64,000 nt of DNA, taken from NCBI GenBank assembly GCA_014871385.1, contig CM026422.1:17425199-17489198 (forward strand), given 5' to 3'. Both the position numbers and the translations under genes were made by a program. The notes under the pieces are model-generated. The model did not search any database. It was not told the DNA's origin and saw only the letters and a list, made by a program, of their open reading frames with translations. Shown here in pieces: positions 22,962 through 33,573 of the stretch. Position 1 is the first letter of the stretch; each line of letters begins with the position of its first letter. The DNA comes from Ceratodon purpureus. Taxonomy: Eukaryota > Streptophyta > Bryopsida > Pseudoditrichales > Ditrichaceae.

Positions 22962-25900
22962 TCAATGAAACCTTGAACCTCGAAGGTATCGGAGAATTGG
23001 CACATACATGTCGGTCTCCCGTCGGACACTGAACTCCAAGTCGTAATGGGCATAGTTGGTCAAATTGATGAGTATCGCTTGCTGCTGCAATTGAGACAAC
23101 AAAAGTCTGATGCCTTGTGGAGGGGAGTACCAATCCCTGCCACCTGCTACAATAAGAATCGGCATTCGTCTTGGAATTCGACCTACATTGTAAACAGGGG
23201 GCGTCGGTCGGCCGTATGCTTGCATGTTTCTGGCTGCGCTGCCATAGTCATAGTAAGCAAAATTGTTCGTCCGTATGCCTGCGACCAAAATCACTGTGAG
23301 AGTAAGAACTACTCGTCCTATTACATGAGGACGATCAGTCAAATTTCGATTTGAAATTCTTGAGAATGCAACTGGCAGTCGCTTTTGACACGTACGATCT
23401 CGCATAAACTTTCGACTGTTTATGACCAATGCTTGATGCCAAACAGATTTCACGGGCCAAACACAACGGCGCATGTAACTCAACATCAGTGTTACAACAT
23501 GATCCAAGTAGGCTACTTTACCCTGCTGCCACTGGAGAAGATTTTTGTATGAAGTAGTGCCGTCCCAGCCATTGACAAAACGGATTGGCGCTGAACCAAG
23601 GCAGCAGTTCGGGCCTGCCATTTAGAACGCATTCAGCAACTACAAATTAGTAACTCATTTTGTTTATGTTTGAACGATTCAGACCATCATGTCCACACCA
23701 ACCCTTTTTGGGATAGGAAGCGCTACTTAAGCCCCCCCCTGCTTTAGTCTTAGCAGAACCAGTCATGAGGGATGCAACACAGCTCAGTATGTTTTTTCAA
23801 CATGGCAATGAAGGGGCCTGCAGATGGCAAGATCATCTTCGGAAGATTCGAGTGCACCTGATATCAGAGCGATTGCTGTGTTGCTGAGTCCTTGCGCAGA
23901 ATATGGCCCTGTCTCTGGAAATTCCCTGTTCCATATGTTCAACGTGATTCAGGTCAATTGTGAATGTCGGTCCATATTAATTTTCGGAATGCAATTTAAG
24001 AAGTTTAAGAGTCGAGATGTGCGTGTTAAGGAAACGGCTGGCAGATCGGAAGACATCTAAGAACACCGTGTGTTTGGAAACAATCAACGACATCAGTCGA
24101 GCAGGATGCCCGCAGGACGATGGAACTATCTCCTGATACTCTAGTTTTAAAGTTTTTAAATTGCAACTTCATTAATTAGCACAACTCCAATTAAAGTGTT
24201 CAGCAGACAAAGGATCACAGATACTCACGAGGAGTAATTGAACATTCCATTTTGAAAGCCCGTCTCATAATACTCCTGCTCGATCACAAGAGCACCAAAC
24301 AATGCAATCCTCAATGCAGTATTCCTTGTTTAATCTCAGCAGCATGATTTAATCAAAAATCAGATTCGGATTCACTTATTAACAATTCTCTAGTCATTGT
24401 ATAGCAGCGCTCCGACCTCTATAACATCCACGTCAATAGACTTTCTCTAAATTACAATTGCCAGGACTAAAATGATTCTTGCAGATTGAGCAATATCCGC
24501 TGCGATAGATCTTACCGTGTCAATAGTCAATCCAAAATAGTACGCCCAAGCCTCGAGCAACACCGAGTTGGTATATCCCCGGTACGCGGTAGGGCCGATG
24601 AGTGTCAAACTTCGTATCATTTGAGCTGTTTCGTGATCCGTAGCTGCTGCTACGCCAACAGTTGCGGCCTGCACTTATGAGACCATCACGAGAGAGTTTT
24701 TTTCGATGAGGCTACACCTTTGCCGATAAGGTTAAGATTAAGATGTTATGGAATTGCTTCCAAAAATGCACGATTTCCTTAGTTTCTACTTTCGCGCGGT
24801 CACGAAGTTCAAGTACCTGCGAATTGCTAATGACCTTTCCTTCCACCTACTCTCAGTTACAAAGCATACCTGCGAAACGCCAATGCAGTGAACAGGTTGA
24901 TTTGTCTCCGTAGAAATGAAAAGCAGCTGCGCGGGGAGGTCATACTGGACGTGCTGATCCCACGTCCAGTTCCAGTACTCCTGCATACAAATTTTGAACA
25001 GCCGATTAAAAAATCTTCAGTGTCCTCATATACTCAGCAGGATAATTCCTCCTCTTTCCGTAGAAACATACATTCATGCCTAATAAACGTATTGCCTTAA
25101 CGCTTCGTAAACAAAGTCTACCAGAGGTGAATCCATGTAATTGGCTGCCAGCGATTAGATGCACTGAGAAAAACTTAGAGAAAACAGATTTCTAAGTTCA
25201 TGCTGAGAAATTTTGGCAGGTCTTGTAAGGTGAATTTCACGAGTAAACGCAGTGTAAAGCAGTCATTAGCCGGTCGGATATTGACCATTACTTTTACGAA
25301 ACCAAGCCGGTAGAGTTGATGGACGTATCCATGCGCTTACATCGATCAACAATGAAAGAATTAAGAGAGTAACCTACTCGATCCGAGGAGTTGAAATGAA
25401 CGTGACCATGGCTCCAGTACGTTGCACGTTGATGGCCAATCCAGACGTCGTATCCATCGTTCAACAGCATAATCGGCAGCAAACTGCTACTTCGGTTTTC
25501 CGTGTCAACGAACTCGAACCAGGTATCGCCATTGAAAAACTCTTGATGCATAAGCAACACCGGGGAGCCCATTCCAGCCTGCAAAGGGGACGGTCATGAT
25601 CGTTAAGCTTGAGAGTACATGCACTGCAATTGCTGAACATGAATGCGTCGAGCACACAGGATTGTGGCATATGTGATGCACTTGGAATTCATCGATTCTT
25701 GGAATTTTAGCATTCGTGATGTCGGCGTGTCATTTCTCTTCAAGGATCGCATGATATATGTGTTATAAGACAAAGGTACGTTTCTCCAGGGAATATTGAT
25801 TATTTGTTGACGTCTCTAAGGTGTGATTGCAAAGACGACATATATTATTCCAGGCATTCCATGTATCCGAGTAAGTAAATTGTCATCTAAGTAAACGAGC

Positions 25901-26680
25901 ATGTAACGGCCAGGCACAATGACAAATGGCCAAAGACATGTTATAATCGGTCCGTACCTCTGGATTAGCTGTGTAGTTAGAGCGAGAACCGCCGCCGGTG
26001 GTATTCTGTCGTTGTTTATGCACCGAAGACGGCGACGGATTCTGCGTGGAGGCTGGAGTGGGACGTGCCGCAACTTCAGGCCGCGTCGGTGAAGTAACGC
26101 CTGCCGTCCTGTTTGAAGGCACCAGTTCAGCTTCTGGCGCGCCTGGAAATGATCCCTGTGAGTGATGATGCGGTCGCTTTCTTGTGTGCGTACAATCAGC
26201 CGAATTGGAATGATGATGAGCACCGGTGCTCCCGTTTCTGAAATCCACCGGTGGTTGCCTTGGCGAAGGAGCCACTGCAGTTGAGGAAAATGCACGCATT
26301 GCTGATTCATCGATGCTCGCAAGGTTACTGCTACCGCTCAAAGTCATCGTCGGGGATGGCGCTCCACGGCCCTCGGGATACTGAAAAACAATCGGATCGC
26401 TCTCCAAAGGCGCTGGAGCAAATGCGGGGGACCTGCTAACTACTGGAGCACTCGCGTGTTCACCTCTCCCTACGAATGAGTTGATCCTGCTCAACCGGTG
26501 CAACGCGAGCACGAAGCCGTCAGCCGTCTGCACGGTAAATTCTGCGCAGCCATAGCCGAGCGGCTCCACGACCACCTCGCAAAATTTTGAAGCACTCGCG
26601 CCATTGACCAGCACCGCTAACAGCACGCACACATACAGCACAGCCATCGGAACCTTCTTCATTCTCAGACAACTGATCAT
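22962..26680 (-). CDS. Acid-lipase/MPL1-like alpha/beta-hydrolase with Pro/Ser/His-rich insert
   Basis: Eight exons on the minus strand keep one frame: 26680-25958, 25578-25378, 24980-24870, 24668-24516, 24275-24229, 23925-23858, 23614-23522 and 23278-22962, giving 570 residues. A signal peptide (VPMAVLYVCVLLAVLVNGAS) precedes the family's N-terminal block (YGCAEFTVQTADGFVLALHR). Conserved landmarks follow: SPVLLMHQEFFNGDTWF, YDVWIGHQRATYWSHGH, YWNWTWDQHVQYDLPA, GPNCCLG and YYDYG. Asp514 (AGGRDWYSP) and His543 (NYAHYDLEF) fit the catalytic acid and base. The nucleophile elbow, normally GHSxG, reads GVSQA across an intron, so Ser344 remains but the flanking His and second Gly are changed. About 170 residues of Pro/Ser/His-rich sequence (about 70-240) interrupt the usual fold. 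Relatives act on neutral lipids in vacuole or apoplast; activity here is uncertain. Confidence 0.85.
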
Positions 26681-27506
26681 ATCTCAACTAAGCCGGCTGA
26701 TTTCGCTCTCGACGGAACAATTGATCACACATGTTTGTCGGAGAGACAAGAATTAATCAGCTCTAGAGCGAGCCTCTCCCTCACGTCGCAAAGTCAAGCA
26801 TCCATAGCTCTACTGATCGCTCGCTCTTGTGGTTCCCCTCCCTCTCGGCTGCGTTGAAGCTCGCGGCTGCGTTGAAGCTCTCGGCTGGTTTGCACTTGGT
26901 TTTCTCGGCAAAGTTTTCTGTTCAAATGGGACGCGGGAGCGCGCAAACCCGTCACGGGGTCGCTATCAGTCACAGAGGATGAACGCTTCTTGTCATCCGT
27001 TAAGCACCGTTGGCTATTTTCTATAAAAGTCTCAGACACTCCGCTGCAATCGAGACCTGATATAAATATTTTGGATTTTTAAATTACAAAAATATGTTAT
27101 TGATATGCAAATTTCAAAACACATATATTTTATACATATATTATGTTTTTTGTTCAAATGATATATGTTGACCTAATTTCTTTAGTCACCAAAATTCAAA
27201 ATATTTTTATTTTAAAAAAAAGGTTAAATAAATGTTAAAAACTTATTTAATTTAAAAAAAAAAGTTAACTTGATTTAAAATCTTTTGTCCCACAATGTTT
27301 AGCCTTGTCCAATTCTCTAAATTTGTATTGAAAATAGATAAAGAGGGTTTCAAGTTTATATATTTTACATTCTAGTAGAATAATAAAGCAATATTACTCT
27401 TGAAGTTGAAAGGTTTTTAGAGAGGGATTAAGCATAATTTGAGTAATGATGAGTGCATTATCATCAAAGGTTATCAAAGGTTATCCCGTAAACATGTTGT
27501 GTATTG
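26681..27506. other. Upstream region of the lipase gene, then AT-rich DNA
   Basis: 26681-27050 is GC-richer and probably holds the minus-strand promoter and leader. It includes a small tandem repeat with unit CGGCTGCGTTGAAGCTC, two copies at about 26846-26880. From 27060 the sequence is AT-rich with A and T runs and no gene. Confidence 0.45.
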
Positions 27507-27508
27507 TA

Positions 27509-28273
27509 CAGTACCCACCAACCAGTTTACGTTCAGAGCACTAATTTTGCAGAAACAAGACACTGGTCTTCAATTTCAAATCGCCACCATTTGCTCAAAA
27601 TTGATCCAAATCACAAACCGCAAAGTGCATCAGAGAGACAATGAAATCTACTTTATTAATATATTAGGAATTTACACAAAAAATTATAGACTTATAGGTA
27701 AATATAGCATTTTTGGACAAACTATCTACCATCTAGTGCTACCACCATTAGCTTTGATTACAGCCTTCATACGATGAGGCATGGTTGCAAGGAGAACTTC
27801 ATGGTTGCAAGGAGAACTTCAATTGTCTCTGAAGACACCTCTTCCCATGCACTTTCAATTGTGTTGACTAATTCTTCTTTATTTTGCGGTAGCTCTTCCT
27901 TTTGGATAGTATCTTTCACAATCTTCTATAGGTTTTCAATGGGGTTTAAGTCGGGAGAGTTTGCAGGTCATAAAAGCTTTCTTATGCCATGCGTTGGCCT
28001 CCAATCACTTGATTCTTTGCTACGATGCACCGGTGCACCATCTTCCATGAGTATAAGTGTCTAAGGGTGATCGTGGAGGAAATAGAAGCCACTCAAGCGA
28101 CTTTCATAAACTACATTAACAAAGTCCCTACCTTTCCAGCTATCCGGTGGAATTATAACAAGTGGGCACTTGTCAAAACCGGTGAATGCACCCCAAACCA
28201 TCACTAATGAACAACTGGATTTGAAAGATGGTGCTAAACAATCCTTGTGGAAAGTGATTTCCACGGTTGGCAC
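27509..28273 (-). mobile_element. Truncated Tc1-like transposon, minus strand
   Basis: The 3' half of a Tc1-like element. A Tc1-style terminus (CAGTACCCACCAACC) starts at 27509 directly after a TA dinucleotide. Its other end is missing: homology stops at about 28270, where unrelated GC-richer DNA begins. The coding remnant is described separately. Confidence 0.75.
27727..28273 (-). pseudogene. Tc1-like transposase C-terminal remnant
   Basis: Minus-strand frames encode the catalytic half of a Tc1-like transposase: VMVWGAFTGFDKCPLVIIPP, then MEDGAPVHRSK (second catalytic Asp region), then ANSPDLNPIENL (third acidic residue), ending near MKAVIKANGG and a stop at 27727-27732. It is broken by frameshifts, in-frame stops (one shortly before SPDLNPIE, one after NPIENL) and an exact 20-bp tandem duplication at 27781-27820. 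Because 20 is not a multiple of three, that duplication shifts the frame. The N-terminal DNA-binding part is absent. Confidence 0.85.
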
Positions 28274-30142
28274 ACCGGGGTCCGGAAGGCTAAATCCGGT
28301 GAAAAAAAATGAAAAAAATCAGAAATTACGTTATAGGAATACGTAAGTATTAACTAGATCTAGGTAACAACTGGTTAAGACGGTTAGTTGAATTAATGAA
28401 GAAACAGACGGACTACCGGGGCTGATTTGGTCGAATAGGACCGGTTGGATCAAGGACAGGCCGCGGGACGGATTCCAGACACGAGCAGACTTAGGGCAAC
28501 AGCCGGTGGACATAATTCATACGGGAAAAACGGACGCAACAATTAAAGCGCCGCCGGTTGCGACCGTCCAATGATGAAGGGCTACGACCGTCCATCATGA
28601 AGAGCTACGAACGGCTGGAGCTAGAGCGGGGTATAAAAGGCAGAAGGGCAACCGTGATCCTTCTTTCTTTTGTCGTTTTGTGTGCGCCGGGACCTTGTGC
28701 TCCTCGATGTATTTCGCATTATGTGCTGAGGTCGATAGGAGAGAGACGGTGAGACGGAAGTGTTTCCGTTAGTTGAGGGATTGTGTGAGAAATCGTGCGT
28801 GCAGGTGGTTACCGGAGTGATTGTAAGGACGATTAGCAGTATGGCTAGAAAGGGGAAGGAACCGGAGGAAGGTCCTTTGCTGAAGGTACAACGGGTTATG
28901 CTGGTGATACCAACGGATGAGCGCCGGGACCGTCTCCGGGATGCCTTGGAGATTATGGGTTGTCCGATGCTCCTTGATAAAGCCTGGGCTTGGTCGGATT
29001 CACTTCCGGCATAGGAGATTCTAGTCAAAAACCCTAACAATTGAAATACCATCCGGGGGGAGCCGGAACAGTGGACGGCACAGTTTTGGAGGGACACGTA
29101 TGGCTTCCGGGGTGGGGACGTTTCAACGCCGGAGGTACGTGAGTTCATCTACGAGTACATCAAGACGGCTGGAGATACGCGGGAAGGCTGGAGTTTGGAC
29201 GACATTAAGGACGAAAGAGCCCGATTGGTGGTAGGGTTTATGAACCCGATTTTCCACCCGGAAAAGCCCAAACGGGTAACCATCAAGTGGGCGTCCACCT
29301 TCATCGGTGCCATGGACGGGTTGATCCAAGTGGATTGGGGCGCTATGATCAAGACAATGGTCGACCGGCAGGTGGCCAATCTGAAGAGGGTGAAGAAACA
29401 TTCTACTTGCCTTCCGACTTTCCTCATTCACCTCTACCGGCACAAGCGACTGTTGACCCCCCGAGAGGTAGTGGAGTACGATAGGCTGAAGAGCCTCCAA
29501 CTGTACTCGGAACTGAAGGCAGAAGTTTGTGATGACGATGACGACGTGATGAAGATTTCGCCCACCCCGGCGAAGAAACCACGTCCAGTCCGGAGAAAGG
29601 GCAACCATCCGGTACTCCCCGGTCCCCCATATCGGCTAGACACGACTTGAGCACGGAAGCCCTCAAACCTATTGGTCCGCCGGAGCACACCGGAGATCCG
29701 TGTCGGGATTTGGCCAACTTGGCTGGGCAGATGACCGAGTATGTCCAGTACCTACAGGAAACTACCAAGCTTGAACACCGGTTGACGAAGGAGGTGATTT
29801 CCCTTACTGGACCAGACCGGTTGGAGGAATTAATGCATTACCGTTCTTCGCAACTACCGGGACCTGGCTGGCCTACAGTCCAGCCATGTTGAGGAATTGG
29901 AGCAGAACCGGGAGAAGATCATCAAACTCCAATAGGAGTTGAATGATGCCCATTTGGACTTCTGGGAGGCCCGTGACCAGGCAGCCAGAACAGTCCAGAG
30001 CGTCGCGGAGATCAAGGCCACTCTGGCCCTTCTGGTGGATGTGGCCAATCAGTGCGCCGTCTATAAAGAGTTTTTGACCCGCCTACCGGATCCGACCCAG
30101 AAGTTGATTGTGACTGAAACCCTGGAGATACCCGGACAGTAA
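28274..30142 (+). mobile_element. Unclassified GC-richer element with degenerate genes
   Basis: Base composition changes sharply at about 28274, with frequent CCGG and CCGGT motifs, and the remnant Tc1 transposase ends there. A TATA box (TATAAAAG, 28632-28639) lies about 200 bp before an ATG at 28840. The frame 28840-29014 begins MARKGKEPEEGPLLKVQRVM. After an apparent intron, an in-frame stretch ending at 29650 contains RGEPEQWTAQFWRDTYGF, GWSLDDIKDERARLVVGFMN and a run of Asp. A third stretch to 30142 is coiled-coil-like but interrupted by a frameshift and a stop (TAG at 29932-29934). I recognise no named domain. The style suggests a repeat-family gene, possibly a transposon structural protein, now inactive. 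Confidence 0.45.
28632..28639 (+). promoter_or_regulatory. TATA box of the unclassified element
   Basis: TATAAAAG in a GC-rich setting, followed about 200 bp downstream by the first ATG of the element's open frames. A perfect plant TATA consensus here is unlike the surrounding DNA. Confidence 0.55.
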
Positions 30143-31066
30143 GATGGATGAAATTAACTTAATGATTCTTTTATGAGGGATTGATTTTGTACTCATGGTA
30201 ATTACCGGACGTCACACCGCAGATTGGTGACTTCATGAGTTCTGAATGCGGCTCCCATTATGAAGATTCGCACTGATTAGTTTTACATCTTGCACTCGAT
30301 GGCAAGTAGTGAGTTTTTCTCTGCGGTTGAAGGCAACATCATATGATGTGGAAGCCTCAAGGGGTCACTTTTCTGCGACAGAGACGAGGTTAGTGTATCC
30401 TCATGAATCAGTCTAGTTCAATCTGCATGCAATCGACTTTGCCTTTTGTTTTTTGGAAAACCTACAGTTTTTGGAGACCATAAATCATGTAATTCACAGC
30501 ATTTGTTCTTGCCTCCTCATCGGATTAATTGGGAGAGCTTTTGTAGGGAGAGTGTGTGCATTGTTGTGTTTCTGCTGTGAGAGATCCTGTGGTTTTTCAT
30601 GTTGGTGTTTAGAAATGAGATTTTCTTCAGACGCTCCGTAGTTTGTGTCTCGCAACATTTGTTCATCTTGTTTTCTTCTGATTTTAGCATGAGATCTTAG
30701 TAAGTGTCTTTCTGTGTTTGTGAATGCAGTACTTCTAGGAGTCGGACTTTGTGGTACAAATTGAGAGATAACGCACTGCACCGTAATGTGTATTGTGCAG
30801 TTGTAATTCAGGACCTTCTCTTATGGTTTGTAGGTAGAAGACGTTCTGTAGCGAGTGAGCGTCTGGTTGTATCTGTGGAAAGAGTGCGCACGAAATTAGA
30901 AGTTGCCGTTACAAATTGGAAAGTTAGCCGTTGATTGTGATATTCGTTACACAGAAGTGGTTCTCTTTGTCATTCTAATTTGTCGAGGGAGTGCTCATGC
31001 TGCGAGGGTGTCCAGGGCTGTATCCGTGGAAAGAGTACTTGTGAAGTTGGAAGTTGGAGTTGCGAA
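30143..31066 (+). other. Possible leader of the 31-kb gene, with an imperfect internal duplication
   Basis: No supported coding region. A segment near 30858-30935 recurs in diverged form near 31007-31085, sharing GTGGAAAGAGT and a GAAGTTG core in the same order. The second copy runs into the start codon of the next gene, so the duplication may have shaped its 5' end. Confidence 0.4.
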
Positions 31067-32312
31067 ATGGAGGACACAGCTGCGGCGATGAAGGGAAAGC
31101 GGAAAATTGAAGACATCAGCTGCGGCGCTGGTGAATTGAAGCCGGCGATTAGCTGTCTCGTAAAACTGGACTTCGAGGAGCTTGATCTCCCGATTTGCCA
31201 AAATGCGAAGGAGAGGCGCGGGGGCTACTATCAGCACCTCCGGGATGCTCCAAAAGAGCTCGTAGACTTGAACGGAGGGCTGGAGAACGTGAAACAATTC
31301 GAGCGGAGAACAAAACTGAAGTGTCCGAAATATACAAATGTGCGCGCCATGGTGGGTCCGGATTGGGTGGGAAGGTGGACCCCAAAAGCACTCCTTGCAT
31401 TTCAGGCCGTTGCAAATCCCATAGGAATTATGCATCCGCCGCGCAAGGTATCAATAATCCCCAGTTGGCGTTCACATGCAGCTATCGTGCGTTGCAGCGT
31501 ATTGGATACCCAGCTTTGACGCGGTGTGACGCATGTGAAGATTCCGCCATCGCCGGACATTACAAAGTGCGCTCTTCACTTGGGGAGGTCGCCTACGACC
31601 ATTCCTCTATCTAAAGCGGATCCTCCACCTCCATCCACTCCTGCTGCGCGAGCAATTCCTATTCGAGGAACTCCTACAATTCGTCTCGACGGGTCATCTG
31701 AAGAGGTTACCTTTGCGCCATCCCCTGTTCTGATTGTCGGAAAAGCAAATCGTCCATCCCTAGTTTTGGGTTCTGTCGTACATGCGTCTGCTTCAAAAAA
31801 AAATTGAAGGAGATACGTCCCACATCCCTCCTGGAACTCCTGCGGGCCGTGTCGTTGGTCCCACTACAACTCGATGTGTACCTCATCCATTTGGGCACAT
31901 CCACTTCAAGACTTTCGACTTAGTTGTGGCTGTTGTTTTCTAATCCTAGTGAACTTCAATTTTACCGGCAATTTATGATTAATGTCGTTTTGCAGAATCT
32001 CCCATCTCAGATATAGTGGACTTTGAAGTAAAACTCTTTTGCAGTTTCAGTGAGGTCTATGTTATTATCAAACCCACATGTTGTTCAAATAGAGAACTCA
32101 TATATGTGGAACAGACTACAGTTGTAGAGTAGCATAAAGCAACTCCCGGAAATGTAGTATTTCCTTGTCTGATATCTAGTTCGTTCTCCATGTTCGTGAG
32201 TCTAACATGTGTACATCTTTTTTTTTGTAGGGTGGTTGGAAATTATGTAGTTTCACAGTTCGCGATACGAAAGTCACAGCCATGGTCGAAGATGACATCG
32301 AGTGAAGGAGGA
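31067..32312 (+). pseudogene. Unrecognised plant gene, probably damaged
   Basis: From the ATG at 31067 the frame encodes a basic N terminus (MKGKRKIEDIS), then YYQHLRDAPKELVDLNGGL and GPDWVGRWTPKALLAF, up to a good donor after MHPPRK (31448/31449). The same frame resumes after stop TGA 31517-31519 with a Pro/Thr-rich segment (TKCALHLGRSPTTIPL, RAIPIRGTPTIRLDGSSEE) to 31807, so an intron ending near 31540 would restore it. A nine-A run at 31795-31803 then throws the frame off. Shifted by one base, it continues with PPGTPAGRVVGPTTTR and FGHIHFKTFDL. A possible last exon (about 32231-32312) ends FTVRDTKVTAMVEDDIE and a stop. I do not recognise the family. Either the A-run is a sequencing error in a live gene, or the gene is recently broken. 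Confidence 0.45.
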
Positions 32313-33364
32313 AATAATTTCGGTTGGCCAAGTCAAAGATTTATCAGAGCAAGAAGTGCGGCGTCAGTTTGCTACCACGCAAAAGACTCATGTAACAGTG
32401 GGCAATTTTTATTTTTACTTTTTTTTTAATTTTTTTTTTTTTTGTCAATACGACATCGTCTCTTCTCTTTTTGCCTTGGAACTCAGATGCAGAATGTCAA
32501 GTGTGTGAAGCAGGCGCTGTCTGTTTTGTACAGTTTTTGGCAGACCTACGGATAGGAAGGGGCTGGAAAGACGATATTCCCTCTGATTAGAATGAATCAT
32601 TGTACAGAATTGGTGAGATACCTTGGAGACTAATCCTTTTGAATTAATACTCTTCTGCGAGGACCGAAGAAGCAGAATTTTGATACTTGAAATATGCTTG
32701 TGAATGTGGTTTCGGAATCATCTGTTGGAAGAGCCGTCGGTGCTAACCGCGGAAGGTACTTTGCTTGTAATGTTACTCGCACATTACACAATGAAACAAT
32801 GTTTTTAAAGATATGCAGAATGTGAGTATACCAAACAGATGTTTGTGTTTCTGTTTTGGTGAATCAGCAAGCATGCATAGGTACAGGGAAGTTCATGGTC
32901 GTTGGCTGTGTTTTGTCTTGGACATGAGCAGGGGTCTGATGTTGTAGAAAGCTTGTTGTATATGTAATGTTTATTTTGCACTTTAAGAGAATGTCCTTGT
33001 TATATGCGTGTCTTTCACAGATGTGTGCGACTAGGTCTATGAATGTTGATTTGATGTCGTTTTGAAATATATGCGAGCAGTTGTGTACATTGTAAAAATA
33101 AACATTAAGATACAGTAATAATATATCAAACTAAGGTAAAATTTGAAAAATAGAAATTGGTCAAAATAGCGAAGCAGAGAAATGGTTCCACTGAACTATA
33201 GAAAATATTTGGTACAGAGTCCAGACCAACAAAACCAGAGTTGCATTATAGTAGATGGAATTCATCTTTTGAGTAAACAATATAGCAGGATGAATTTCAT
33301 TAAGGAGTTCCGTCCAAAAAGCGTATAAATTGCAATTCAATAGAATAAGTCATTTCCAGCACTT
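32313..33364. other. Intergenic region before the giant inverted repeat
   Basis: Contains a long T run near 32413-32443 and moderately AT-rich sequence. No gene is supported. Confidence 0.5.
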
Positions 33365-33573
33365 TGGCTGCAATGAATCTGCCAGTCTTTTCCATGTCGC
33401 CAATAGAGTTATTTGTAAAGGCATCCGGTCGTTGACTTAGATACCATGAGTTTTGCTTTATCGTATTATTATTTTTTGCTTCAAATAGTTGAGAGGCATG
33501 GAAGAACTTGGTGGTCTCACTACATTTGGTGTATAAAAGCTTGGTGATCTCTAAATTCAAGGAAAACTGAAAC
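33365..33573. repeat. Outer, diverged part of the inverted repeat (left)
   Basis: Reverse-complement similarity to 47847-48092 is clear but imperfect. Both sides share ATCATGAGTT/ACCATGAGTT, TCAAATAGTTG, GCATGGAAGAACTT and CTTGGTG-GTCTCTAAA blocks in the same order, with substitutions and small indels, including about 35 extra bases on the right. Identity falls abruptly at 33574, where the near-perfect arm begins. Confidence 0.7.

Noticed and set aside
28621..29148. Minus-strand open frame of 175 codons over the unclassified element
   Set aside because: It is antisense to the plus-strand frames that follow a TATA box, and its composition is Arg/Ser/Thr-rich without a motif.
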